From: Macrocybe gigantea
Lineage: Eukaryota > Basidiomycota > Agaricomycetes > Agaricales > Callistosporiaceae
Length of the DNA: 45,504 bases
Assembly: GCA_011319805.1 (NCBI GenBank)
Contig: SJRY01000166.1
Coordinates: 1 to 45,504 of the forward strand
Direction of reading: 5' to 3'
Part shown: one piece after another, positions 34,420-45,256 of the stretch
How the letters are laid out: every line of letters starts with the position of its first letter
How positions within the stretch are numbered: the first letter of the stretch is position 1
Notes under the pieces: generated by a model
What the model saw: the letters and a program-made list of their open reading frames with translations, nothing else
Told to the model about the DNA's origin: nothing
Database searches by the model: none
Position numbers and translations under genes: made by a program

Positions 34420-36533
34420 GACAATTTCCGTCGTTGACTTCGGTCAACAATTTCATCAACTTCTGTGCGTCCACGAGCAATCTGCCGATCACCAACGGCC
34501 TTCAAATCACCACCGGCTCCTGTAATCCGACGCCGATGGGCTTTATTCCTTCGAATAGTAACATGCCGTCGTCCAAGATTATCCGACCACATCATGGTGA
34601 TGTCCTTGAAGCTGGTGCAGGGTTCAACATCACCGTCGTCTCGCGCAACATGGCATCCAGCGGCATGACTAACGTGCAAACAAACTTCTTGGCTTCCCCT
34701 CAACAGCTTGATTCTTCTGGGCAGATTATCGGGCATCTCCACGTCGTCGTTCAGAGATTATCCAGTTTACGCCAGACGGATCCCATCCCACCGAAGGACT
34801 TTATTTTCTTCAGAGACTATCCTATCAATCCTGAGAGCAATGTTACCACGCATCGGTCGATGGAGGCCTTGGGGAGGGGTTCTACAAAGTTACTGTGACT
34901 CCTCACGCTGCGAATCATCAACCTGTTCTCGTCCCCATTAACCAGCATGGTTCGTTGGGTGATGTAATTTATGTAAGCGTGCTGGCGAAACTCTCGTCCA
35001 CTAGTGAAAGAAGGGTTAATTAACTTTGGGTGTCAGTTCACAGTCGCTACAGATGGGAAAGGGCGACGTGACCATCATGACTACGACACTGCCACTTGGT
35101 ATTCCTTCTTCACACGAAAGCGGCGAGGTGGTAAACAGAAAGGAGTCCTCAGTCGAGCTCCTGGAGATACTTCGTTGGACCTACTCGATTCTGTCATAGC
35201 GGGTGGATTTGCTAACAGCGGGATGACGAACACAGCCCCTGGTGAGTCAGGCGGAGCTGACCACTACTTTTTGTGTGCGCTGATTATTGTTGAGGGCAAA
35301 CGCCGTCGCTGACCTCAACCAATAATTTCATCAATATCTGCGCGACGTCAAACCTGCCGTTGACGAATGGGACACAAGTCAACGCCACTTCGGGCTCGTG
35401 TAACTCTGCTCCAATGGGTCTAATACCATCTATTGACCATTTGGTAATATATTGCAATGTTCGAGCTTGAACGGCTGACGAAACGATCTATACTCAGCCG
35501 TCGTTGAAAATAGTGGCTCCTCTGAATGGCGACGTGATGGCTCCTAATACCGGCTTCATCGTCTCTCTTACACCATCAAACTTTTCAGAGGGACGGTTCA
35601 CCAACAGTCAACAGAATTATCTAGCGGCCCCTCAACAACTGGACAACGATCTGGTGACGGGGTACAAGTATGTCGTGATCGAACCGCTCGACAGCTTTCA
35701 GCAAGAAACGCCCACGGATCCACGGAGGTTCGCTTTCTATAGATCTATAAACAGCATTAGCACGTTGATCAACGTCACATTTGGTCTACCCGAGGGATTC
35801 TATCGGCTCTCCGCAGGACTTCTTACTGCCAACCATGCGCCCGTTGTCCTTCCTGTGCACCAACATGGTGCAGTCGGCGACGCCATCTATGTATGTGGAA
35901 TACCAGCGTAATACCTTGGCCTATCTCAATTCTTATCGTGTATGACGCAGCTAAGGGTTTCCAATGACACCAGCAGTGCAAATCAGACAATATCTAGGAC
36001 GCCGACCAGTACTCTGCCATCGGCCACCAATTCTTCAAGTGTATGTTTTACATGCCCTGTTCCCTCCCTTCTGCGCTAATGTGGCATGTATATCACAGCA
36101 AAGTACGATAGGATCTCCCAAGTCAGTGTTTTCGCTCGTATCTCATCTATTTTAACACCGATTTTTGTTTGTCTTTGCTAGATCGAAGAACGTCGTCGGA
36201 GCAGCTATTGGAGGGACAGTGGCTGGCGTCGTGGCGCTCCTGTTAATTGTTGCTGGGCTCCTCTTCTGGAGAAGGGCGCAACGACGAAAAAGGGAGGGGG
36301 CGATGATGTACGGCAACGTCGCAGTGCCCTTTGCACCCACACCAATGGCTCAAGCCAGTTACGGGACTAATTCCTACACTCCGTCGGGATCTTCAGTGAT
36401 GCCATTCCCACTGCAGAAGCCAAGTGTCGTAGTGATGACGGCACCTGGATCATCGTCGCAAGGAGTGTCAAGACAACACGAAAGGCGGATGTCTACCCAA
36501 TCCGAGGCTCCTTCCTATCATACGCAAGCATAA
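34420..36533 (+). CDS. Two-module agaricomycete secretory/type I membrane protein of unknown function (5' end not found, one apparent frame break)
   Basis: Two copies of a module that recurs in agaricomycete secreted proteins of unknown function. Module 1 (34420-34972): PSLTSVNNFINFCAS, ITTGSCNPTPMGFIPS, NFLASPQQLDSSGQIIGHLHVVV, then after one missing base at 34855-34856 GGLGEGFYKVTV, NHQPVLVPINQHGSLGDVIY. Module 2 (35295-35890): PSLTSTNNFINICATSN, SGSCNSAPMG, NYLAAPQQLDNDLVTGYKYVV, LPEGFYRLSAGL, HQHGAVGDAIY. Both modules open at a phase-1 acceptor. A Ser/Thr-rich stalk, a transmembrane helix (VVGAAIGGTVAGVVALLLIV), a basic stop-transfer RRAQRRKR and an 85-residue tail follow. The linker exon 35037-35241 is basic and unusual. 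No signal peptide was found upstream, so the start is missing or the gene is 5'-truncated. Confidence 0.65.
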
Positions 36534-36795
36534 TTCTTGTGCAGTTCCGGGTGTTCCTTTGCTATTTATACCCATTCACTTTAGACTTGTAGTCTATGGA
36601 TGTATATCTGTTTTCCGCAATGTACTACCATGCAGTGTACACGCTATATGGTTAGTAGATCTGTCATGGTATACTGTATCTAACAACAGCCCTTCCAAAT
36701 ATAACAGCAACTTGGGTGCATTTTGCAGCACGAAATAAACTGCCATTGCGAAACTCCAATGCTGGTCGTGGATACATAGCCTTCTCAACCTAGAT
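36534..36795. other. Convergent intergenic region
   Basis: A 262-nt AT-rich interval between the stops of the membrane-protein gene (+) and PARG (-). No feature beyond expected 3' ends. Confidence 0.5.
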
Positions 36796-37746
36796 TTACG
36801 CCAATGTGCGGCCTTGGATGATCATGTTGTGATGTCTAAACGCAGTTTCGAATTCGGTGAAAGTTTGTTTGCCAATGATGGCAAAGACGACTCGCGTAAA
36901 TGAGTTCTTGAACCTCGCACCGGGCACTGTCAATAGCTCGGCCCATATCTTGGCCACGACGTCGACGTCGTTTTGGAACACGCCGGTCCCGAAACTGCCC
37001 AACACCAGCTCCTGAACGCCTTCCTTCTCGAACAGGAACAATATCCTTCCCATTCGCTCTTTCATAGCAGTGCGTATGTTCTCCTCCGTCTTTTGCTTGG
37101 TGACCTTAAAAAAGGACGCGCTCCGCCTGACGACACCTGCATTCACCGCTGGACTCGTGACAACGTCCACTTCAATAGGGCTGTCGCACCATTCGCCGTC
37201 GTCGCCTCTGATTATGACGACGCCGGGCGAGTAGATCATCGCATGTGAATAGAAGCCGCGTTTGGGATCTTTGTTATGGAGGGTGTAGAACTTCTGCGCT
37301 GTACTTGTCATGAGGGTGGGATAAAGTGTGGAGGAGCGTGCGATGGACTCTTCCTGCGCTTGTGCACCAGTGAGGAAACCTCCGCCTGGCTTCTTTGCGC
37401 TGGCAAAGTTCAGTAGCCCGACCTTTCCTGGGGCGGCGGCAGAATCCGCACTGGAACGCAAGAGGCGGGCGCCTTGAAGAGAGCTGATTTCAAGTATGGA
37501 TACGGAAGCGGAAGCGCTCCGAGATGGGACACCCGATCTGGGTGTTGACCATGCAGAAAGCAGCGAATCCGGTGCGTAATAGCGAGTGTTTCGCTTCGAG
37601 CTGTTGATTTTTCCCTGCAACTCGTGAGCGACGCCGTTGAGGCTGTAAGAGCCCTTCTCTATAGCGGCGAGGGTGGCTTCCGCAATTCCTCGCAGTTTTT
37701 CGCGACGCGTGTCGTTTTCGTTTCCTTTGGTTGGACGAGGAGGCAT
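36796..37746 (-). CDS. Bacterial-type poly(ADP-ribose) glycohydrolase (TIGR02452/DUF2263 family)
   Basis: It cleaves ribose-ribose bonds of poly(ADP-ribose). Fungi with PARP-like enzymes often carry this bacterial-type PARG with a macrodomain fold. The ORF is a single 316-codon exon from MPPRPTKGNE to GRTLA. The signature GGG-X7-QEE is present at residues about 121-133 (PGGGFLTGAQAQEES). Preceding NFASAKKP and following RSSTLYPTL fit the family, as do YSPGVVIIRG, the AVNAG segment and LGSFGTGVFQNDVDVVAKIW near the C-terminus. No signal peptide or added domain. It is intact, intronless and next to Mcm10 on the same strand. DNA-damage or stress response is the likely setting, from family knowledge. 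Confidence 0.9.
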   Translation of the reverse strand: MPPRPTKGNENDTRREKLRGIAEATLAAIEKGSYSLNGVAHELQGKINSSKRNTRYYAPDSLLSAWSTPRSGVPSRSASASVSILEISSLQGARLLRSSADSAAAPGKVGLLNFASAKKPGGGFLTGAQAQEESIARSSTLYPTLMTSTAQKFYTLHNKDPKRGFYSHAMIYSPGVVIIRGDDGEWCDSPIEVDVVTSPAVNAGVVRRSASFFKVTKQKTEENIRTAMKERMGRILFLFEKEGVQELVLGSFGTGVFQNDVDVVAKIWAELLTVPGARFKNSFTRVVFAIIGKQTFTEFETAFRHHNMIIQGRTLA

Positions 37747-38379
37747 GGCGGACGGTCGTTGGATCAGACCTCGAATGATGATATCACTGACACTACGGGC
37801 GCCTTAAAGCATACGGTACGGTTTCCTGACTCGAGTCAAGTCAGGCTATGTCACGTCAGCTGTGCGACCGATAGTCCTATTCGGGATCTTCGGAATATTT
37901 TAGAACGCATCGCAGTAATATGTATTGGAGCCGGAGCATTGACGAACGTACTTGTGGAGGTTCAGACACTCAAGCCTCAGGCTCTCATCATCGTGATGGT
38001 CGCTTGTTTACGTTGACGGGTCTTCATTTTGACTTGTGTTTACTCCGTCGACATTTCGGCACCCAAATTCGAGAAAAATAAAGTGACAAAGTAGATCGAT
38101 GCCGTGTATCAGTTGAAAATCTACACTATTTGTATTAAATCTCCAACCAAGTGAGCATCAATGTATTCTAAACACAACTCAAGTTCTTGTGACTGCAAGC
38201 CCACTTCCCTCGCCCGAGTGTTTTGGAGGTGACGGGGTGGCTGATGGCGAGACAGTATTCCGCCACAAAGAGCGTTATGCCAGTGGGAATCGCTTGCCGT
38301 ATGTCGTGTTCCCGTCCGATCTGTCGTGAAATCGTGGTGGGTCAAGGGGTGTGTTAGGACTACACTGTTATTTGACCGG
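37747..38379. other. Intergenic between PARG and Mcm10
   Basis: About 630 nt with the PARG promoter and the Mcm10 3' flank. Small ORFs only. Confidence 0.5.
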
Positions 38380-40817
38380 CTAAATATCATCTAAATCGAC
38401 CATAACCTCCGTATCTATGAAGGCATCAGCCTTCCAGGAATAGAAGGCAACAAGCTCTCTCACCTCTGGCCTTCTGAATGGGAACAATAACATTTGAAAG
38501 AACCCTCGGGCCGGGTTTGCGCCCGAGATTGGCATCTCCTCGAGCGGCTCGCGCTGCGACTAAATCATCCAACTGTACGAGCATACCATGCCTATGTAAG
38601 AGAGTCGAATGTCGAATAGGTCGTAAAGCTCGCTGACCTTTTTCTGCGTATCGAGATGACTCTGCCGCTGCAGTCCAGTCTTGAATGCCGGATTGAACCC
38701 AAGATTCTTGATCATCTGAGCGCTGTATGCATTTTTGACTGTGTTCTGAGTCGCTTGCGGAGCGTCCTCATCCGAGTCCGACTCTCCCGTATCAGCATTC
38801 TCCTCGGTCTTCTTGCTCGATCTATCCTTTTTTGCCGCCTTCCTGGCCGTCATGACGGCCCGCATGCCTTCTTTGTCGCGGTCCAGGAGGCTTTTCAGCA
38901 ACTTGTCAGCATCCTTGTTTGCAAACTTCCGCGTTGCCTTGGCCTGGCCCTCTCTTCCCATATTTTCAGTGACCCAGAGCGATCTCGAGTCGACATTCGA
39001 GCCGCCAATGATGTGTCCGGAGATAAAGTAGGTGGAATCCGTGCCGCCATGAGAATCCTCCGGCTTGAGTCCCAATCGACGAGTGGGATCGTATTCTAGC
39101 TTGCGTTTCGGCGCCGCAGTGGTCGACATTCCCATAGTCCTGGATAGAATTTCAGGAATGACAATTGCATAGAGCTGGAATTTTCACCAACCCAACTGAA
39201 AACTCAGGGCGGCTAGCTTTCCGTCGTTCAACCGCGGTCTGGATATGCCACTCGCAGACGTCGCTCACCCTTTTGTCCGTCCAGCTTCCACAAACCGACC
39301 CATCCCTCTTCTTGGCGATACACATTCCCAAGTCGCGAGAACGCCCAATGACCATGATCGAAGCTGCCGATTCAGGGGTGACGGCGAGGATGTTGCTCGT
39401 CGGATGGGGTTTGTCGTTCGATCGCTTCAGAGGTGATGAGTTCAAGGCCAAATAGAAGAAATGTTGAAACCGTGAACCGGACTTTTACGTACCTGGAAGG
39501 GTTTCAAAACTCTGGGATTGAGCAATGCAATGACATCGCCCTCTTTTAGTTTTGCCATGGACTCGAATGCCCCTCTGCTACCGCCCCTATAGATTTTTCT
39601 TGGCCTCTTCTCTCCCTCACTGGTTTCCAAATCAAATCTGTCCGCTTCAAACAGCAACAAGGATAAGAAGGCATCGCCTCGAATGATCGCTTGACCGCCG
39701 GTCGTCGAAGATGACGAACGCGATCGCGCACCGAAATCGATCAGCTTGAAATTGACATATCTCTTCCCATTGGCTTGGGAGGTTCGTCCTTGTTCCTGTC
39801 CTTGCCCTTCCATTTTTTGCCGTCCTTCTTATCGCCATCTCCGTCATCCGGCCCAGCAGGACGGGCGCTTTTGTGAACTTCACCGGTCCCCGCTCCGCAA
39901 CAACAGCAATTGTGACCCAATCGCCTTCAACAGGAACGTCGTAAGCCTGCTTGTTCGGCAACGGACGGATAGTTGAATACAACATAGAGGGTGAAAGGTA
40001 GAAACGGCCTCTTAGATGCTCCTGTAAGTCCTCATGAGGTACTGCGCGGGACCTATACCGTCATACACGTTGAAGCGGCTGCTCGTTATTTGTTTTAATC
40101 ATTAGGTAAAACGCGAAACGCAACGCACGACAAACGTATCCAGAGTTCGGCTCTAGCTGCATGAATTGCGGATCGTCTGTTGGTGCAACATGGTCCACCG
40201 GTCCGATTTGGAGCTCCTCCACGATGGCGAGGTCCCCATCCCTCGTCGATCCGAGGAGTTTAGACGGCAGCGCCTCCGAAGGAGTCTCCTCGAATCCCGA
40301 AGACCGATTGACAGTGCTGGTGGGTAATGAGGGCTCGGCCAGGCGGCCATCAAGCTTGGCCAATCTGTTCAGGACATTGGAAGGCGTTGGCCGGGCGGTT
40401 TGCATTTGAGGTTCCTTTGCAGATTCTGGTTTGCCATTGCTGTATACCTGTGGCAATTTCAATGCCGGAATCGATGGCTTTCCTGCGTCGAATTTATCTA
40501 AAGAGCCTGACTTCCGTGCAGCCCGTCCATCGTTGAGTTTCCGTTTCTCTGTAGCCAGTGTGAATGCGATTCATGAATCTGATTATAAGACAACCTCACT
40601 GGGTGAAGGAGTTGGTGGGACCAACATTCTGGAAGGGTCAATCCGTTTCTTGCGCTTAGGCGAATGCGGCTGTATGGCATGACTCGGACGTGCACCGCCG
40701 CCATCGTCGCCCGGCGTTGTGTCGTCCAAATCCAACTTGGCCTGTAAAAAGCAATCTGTCTCTTGATCTCATCCCTTCTTTCTTCTCCTCCTCCGTCCTG
40801 TGAGTAGACGATTCCAT
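38380..40817 (-). CDS. MCM10: DNA replication initiation factor Mcm10 (four apparent 1-nt frame breaks)
   Basis: An essential replication factor that activates CMG helicase and binds DNA and polymerase alpha. Start MESSTHRTEEEKKE (40817) leads into EIKRQIAF and KLDLDD, a coiled-coil type N-terminus, then a basic linker, LEPNSGY, and HEDLQEHLRGRFYLSPSMLYS. The OB-fold region has DVPVEGDWVTIAVVAERGPVK, RYVNFKLIDFGAR and LKEGDVIALLNPRVL. The zinc finger is GRSRDLGMC...CGSW...VCEWHI. The C-terminus has YSAQMIKNLGFNPAFKTGL, LGRKPGPRVLSNV and ends DTEVMVDLDDI-stop (38380). Breaks, each fixed by one added base: CCC 40773-40775, A5 40746-40750, GGCCC about 39850-39854, CCC 39766-39768. The join after PNSGY (about 40130) is uncertain. 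Confidence 0.9.
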
Positions 40818-41390
40818 TCAGGCTCGTTCGGTATTGATAGCTGAAATAAGCGCGCGTCAGCGACTCTGCGTTGAATGGATTTGCATTGCGCGACGCGTTT
40901 GTTTGTATTTGTGACGCTGGCTGACTCGGAATGAGCCAAAGCTTGAAGTTCACACGGCCCCCAGTTTGGTAATTTCAAACTCAGACATACAAACTCAGCG
41001 TCTCTGGTTGTGAGTCGCCTGAACCATTGTCCAAATCCGAGAAAAGTAGGCAAAAACCCGCATTTCTAGCCTTTACAAAAGCAAAAATTTATAGATTCGA
41101 TATGTAACCATTGGCTGGCCCAGCCGTGATCGTAGTCTGATAAATTATGGACCTTGACCGATCCTTGTTGCGAGCGTTCTCTGTCTGGACAACAACAATC
41201 CGGGAGATACCGCATTTGTACGGGCCACTCATGCAACTTGACCACATTGACACACCTCATCTCGGATAATGCTGTGCTGCCTGCTTTGACTTATACTCAC
41301 AACAAACCACATAAAGCGTTCCTCCCACATTCCTCTCTTTTCTTCCCCCTCATCTGCCCATATCACCACTAGTCCCCCCAGCTTATCAAG
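40818..41390. promoter_or_regulatory. Divergent promoter region, Mcm10 (-) and unknown gene (+)
   Basis: A 570-nt head-to-head region. The last 70 nt before the + start are strongly pyrimidine-rich (CTCTTTTCTTCCCCC), typical of fungal leaders. Confidence 0.5.
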
Positions 41391-42479
41391 ATGAACTGCA
41401 CTGTAGATTTAAGCACCAGAGCTGTCACCATTGCGATGCAGTTAGCCGCCCTCACATATTTCCTGGAGGGCGCGCAAGAGTTGCAAACCTGTAGATATCT
41501 GACACCCACAGAATTTAGACGCCACAGCACAAAGGTTTGTCATCGGTTCCTTTCTCTCTTCGCCGCAGCTTATTGTTCCGACTTCCACTCACCATGCTAG
41601 ATCGTCCGGCTCATCGAGGTAATTGAATATATAAATTCTCCCAATCCCTCGTCCTCACCTTTCTCATTCCCGAACTAACCACAGATCGCCCAAAAGACAC
41701 TTCAAAGTGTTGGCGTTCCCTTATATTTTCATTTGCCTTGTCGGCCCATTCATGGCGCATACAAGGAAGCATATATAGAATTACTCAAGGTGCTCAAAGA
41801 GCGCCACTACGATATTGACGACAAACTCTCAGGTAATATAATATTCGGTAGTACTACATATATCAGCCAAAACTCACACACTCCTCCCTGCTCTCGATTT
41901 TTCCCCACAGCCCGGAAGAGGAATCTACTCCGGCCTCTATGTTCCGGAATTATTCTGCAACCGAGCGGCACTGCCGCTCCAGCCATGGCTTTGACGTCTC
42001 CCCGTCTCAGACAAACGAGACAACGAGGCACAGCCAGCACAACAGCATTCACGAACGTTTCGGAGCCGTCGTCTACCATTGGCACCCGAGCCGATATGCC
42101 GCGTAAGAATATTCCGGAATGATGATTGAACTTGGACGCCCTTCACTTACACCTAAAATGCGTATTTACAGCGCCTTCCAGCACCTCGCCACTGGACCGA
42201 CTTGCCAGGCCGCCCAAGACGGCCCGTCGCAGAACCCCAATGTGGAACTTTGAGGAAGTCATGGGGTTCGGTTTGCCGCAAAAGCGACCGAAACTCCGCA
42301 GAAGAGACGAGAACGAGCCAGAAGACGAGGAGCCTACAGAGGCCCCTCAGCCGAGGCTGCTCAAGCCCCTTCCGAGACGCTTCGGAATATTCTGCACCGG
42401 GAAGGTCTCGATGCACGGAACCCGCGAACGAACAGTACGAGCAAAAGGCCAGCGCCGTCGCACTAGTGTGTGAGCCACA
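41391..42479 (+). CDS. Unrecognised multi-exon gene, basic/acidic probably nuclear protein
   Basis: I do not recognise the family. Exons can be joined with GT-AG introns: MNCTVDLSTRAVTIAMQLAA... to RRHSTK, a short exon IVRLIE, then IAQKTLQSVGVPLYFHLPC through KERHYDIDDKLS, an exon with RKRNLL and MALTSPRLRQTRQRG, and (intron from about 42100 to 42171) PPSSTSPLDRLARPPKTARRRTPMWNFEEVMGFGLPQKRPKLRRRDENEPEDEE. The last exon is rich in Arg/Lys and acidic runs and may carry a nuclear localisation signal. Near 42350 the frame may switch to one reading SAEAAQAPSETLRNILHREG, which would be another single-base loss. Frame choice in the fourth exon is uncertain. A pyrimidine-rich leader supports the start. 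Confidence 0.45.
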
Positions 42480-43114
42480 GAGACGACCCACGGAAACGTG
42501 TTTCGGCCATCTATTAATCACCTTCATCAGCATCACACCCCGGTGCATGCTCGTCAATTATCTCCGACGAATATTCCCCGTCCTCCTTTAGGAACTTCCC
42601 CTCCCTCATATGGATGTCTATCGCGCGATCCATTCAAGGCTCCCATTCCTTAATTTCCTCGGGTCGTCAAAATTATTCGTTTTCTTTTTCTGGCACAGAA
42701 GGTGATCAACATGATTTTTCCGATTCCAGTGGAGACGGTGTTGGAAGCGCAATGCTTGCGACGCTCTCCCAGCGTCGTGAAGAGAAAAGGGGCATTTTAC
42801 GCCCTTGCAATCGGCCTCGCTGGGTACACTTGATTGATAGGCCGATATTCCCTACCTCTGCACGCGTGCAGGACCAGATCTTATGACGAGGGGTGGTCAG
42901 CTGGAAGGCACTGGAAATGAAGCCGTCAGCTCGGATCTAATTAGGACTCCTGGATCAAGTGGCATGTACTATATCAGTGATATTGCTATTCAGTTCGAGT
43001 GTGGCATACGCATGAATATGAAGGTCGTGAGAGCTGTACGGCCACAAGCAAACGGGATGATTAAAACGACATGGCTGTGGCGCATCCCAACGGATCTTGA
43101 AACACGTCGTGCTA
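42480..43114. other. Convergent intergenic region
   Basis: About 630 nt between two unrecognised genes. The + ORFs at 42614-42886 and 42883-43170 have no domain or splice context. Confidence 0.4.
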
Positions 43115-43727
43115 CTACTCGACGAACATGCCACCGCGTTCAGGAGAAGGCGTTCGCTGTACATGTTTAATAGGCGGTGTCCTGACACCTCCGCAGATGG
43201 TGGTCAATTCATCCCTCCACTGCCTGAACTTCTCCAGCAGAGGATTCGGCTCGCGCATGTTCTCGTTCGAGTCTTCCTCGTTCTCGAGCAGCTGGATCGC
43301 CTCCGCGAACGCGTGATCGACTTTTTTCAGCGCACAATGCATGAGGTACGGGTTTGCGAAATACAGCTCCGGCCCGGAGTACGGATGAACAGGCGGTTCA
43401 GCTGACGTGTGACGTGAGAAGCGGCGAGCATGGCGAGATTGATTCTTTTTAATTTTGCTCGAGGAGATAGGGCTTTGAACGTACCTTCCTTCGGCGATGA
43501 CTTGGGAAACACCTAAACGGGGCCCGGCACACCGGAGTCAAAGTTGGCTGATGCCTTTTACTTGAAGAATATCCATCTCGCACCTGTCCCGGGTTTTCCG
43601 CTGATGGAGGCGGCGGATAACCGATATTTACATTGGCAGTAGGGAACTTTGCGTCCGCTAGACAAGCGCGTTCGAGGTTTAGCCGAGCCTACAAATGAGC
43701 TGCGAGCAAACCTTCTCCAAGACTCAT
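43115..43727 (-). CDS. Unrecognised conserved-looking gene, multi-exon
   Basis: I do not recognise the family, but coding signal is good. Exons join in one frame: RLNLERACLADAKFPTANV and IGYPPPPSAENPGQ (ending at 43584), VFPKSSPKE (43485-43512), then EPPVHPYSGPELYFANPY, LKKVDHAFAEAIQLLENEED, REPNPLLEKFRQWRDEL and the end PERGGMFVE-stop (43115). Introns are GT-AG. Upstream an ATG at 43727 gives MSLGEGLLAAHL, followed by TAG in the same frame as the next exon. This could be an unspotted tiny intron, a sequence error, or the wrong start. The middle helix (LEKFRQWRDEL) looks amphipathic. Confidence 0.5.
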
Positions 43728-44034
43728 TATTATCGGTGTTTGTAGGATATACTAAAGGCAACAAGAAGCGGTGGAATAAACACAATTTCGCGGTTCTCGC
43801 GTCGCAGGTCTATTAGCAGAGTGATGTAATGTATTTGGTTATATTTGTCTAGGGCTTCAGGTGCCTTGATCTTGGTGGCCGAAAGGATGCCGCATTGCAA
43901 TCCGCTTCCTTCCCGCATTCGTTAAATGTCCAGTATACGCTCGTTTCAAATAATTGCAGGTTACAGTAAAAAATACCAGGAAAGCAATTTTTTAGCCAAT
44001 CTCCCCCCGACAGAAGGAATACTCCTTTAGTTGC
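43728..44034. other. Intergenic
   Basis: About 300 nt between the unrecognised gene and SurE. No feature seen. Confidence 0.45.
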
Positions 44035-45256
44035 CTAACCACTACTTTTAGGCAGACAGCTCAGTAATGATCTGAGTCTGGCGAGCACAAATGCCTGAGT
44101 GCCGGCGTCCACGTCCTTTATCGACCGCGCGTCGAACACGCTGACCGTGGCATAGCACCCATCTCAATCACATCACTTTCTTCTGGCAGTTGGGTCGTTC
44201 CGCAAGTCTTCACGTCCACTGTCGAAGGCGACGGAGTTGCGACGCGGGTTAGGATCCAAGAGTACTCCTTGATAGTGGGGCAGTGCACGATCGATGCGTA
44301 GTTGACGTTCAGCGCTATGCCCGGTGGAAGCACCGGCCCTGTGCCGCCTTGCATCAACGTGTGCAAGAAGAGCGCGCTTAGCTCTCCGTACAGAACGGCA
44401 GCGCGAGACGACTCCGAGTTCGGATCTGTGATCAAGGTTGTGTAGGAGACCTGCGATCCAGACGCACTCGAGAACGCGACGGCGGGTGTGCCCAGTAATG
44501 AGGCTGCTGCTGCTGCACGTCTAACGATCACGAAGCTTGAGCATCGCACTCCAGGCTGTTGCACAGCTGCATCGCACAACTTACACAGTTCCCGAGATCG
44601 GAAGCACGATTGGTCCCAGATTATCTGTGTAATGACTGTTAACACCGACTGCGCTACAATGCCGGGATGCGAAACGCACTGCCGACATTTGGGCCAGTGA
44701 TTGTGATGTCAGTCCCTGAACCGAAGAGTTCTGGCGCCAGATGCTGGACACCGTATGACACGGCGTCCACTCTACAGTGTGCCCTCAGCTTTACAGAGCC
44801 TGGCACCTCACGAATGTTTGGCTTACGGGAATGCATTGACGTAGTTAATGAATACTACGGTTTGCATCAGCTCTAGGACATAATTAAACGACCCCCTAAT
44901 CGATCTTACTGTTGTGCAGATCATGGCCAATAGCGGGAGAACCAGCAGGACATGTGTCAAATTGGCAAGGGGTCTCGGTTGGTATGGGCGTTGTCGTGGA
45001 ATTTCCCGATCCAGACTTGTTGAAAGCAGGGGCAGAGATTAGAACCTGGAACATACGATACCACGGAGCACAGCTGTGAGGTGATGCTGCGAGCTGAGAT
45101 GTTTAAATAACAAACCTTGTGACCTGCGGCTCGCATAGCAAGATATTGAGCGCGGATCGCAGCGGTCGCCCAGCCGTCATCATTCGATATCACAATCTTG
45201 GAGCAGAGGATCACTTGCGAGAGCGCCAACAACACGGGCGCAGTTCGGCGAAGCAT
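44035..45256 (-). CDS. Secreted SurE-family phosphatase/5'(3')-nucleotidase (one apparent 1-nt frame break)
   Basis: A SurE-like acid phosphatase of the fungal secreted type. Start MLRRTAPVLLALSQVILC (45256) is a signal peptide. Metal-binding SNDDG follows at once (KIVISNDDGWATAAIRAQYL), then GHKVLISAPAFNKSG after an intron, a Cys pair (TPCQFDTCPAGSP), INYVNAFPVDAVSYGVQ, GSGTDITITGPNVG with the second active-site Asn, GTPAVAFSSASGSQVSYTTL, GIALNVNY, and VKTCGTTQLPEE. Family ends of the type CYATVSVFDA are reached only after adding one base in the CCC run 44158-44160. Stop is at 44035. Five or so introns are all GT-AG. The enzyme probably dephosphorylates nucleotides or other phosphomonoesters outside the cell. 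Confidence 0.88.

Noticed and set aside
42202..42591. Overlapping 129-codon ORF on +
   Set aside because: Alternative frame of the unrecognised gene; Arg/Ser-rich by codon shift, though part may be real if an indel is present.
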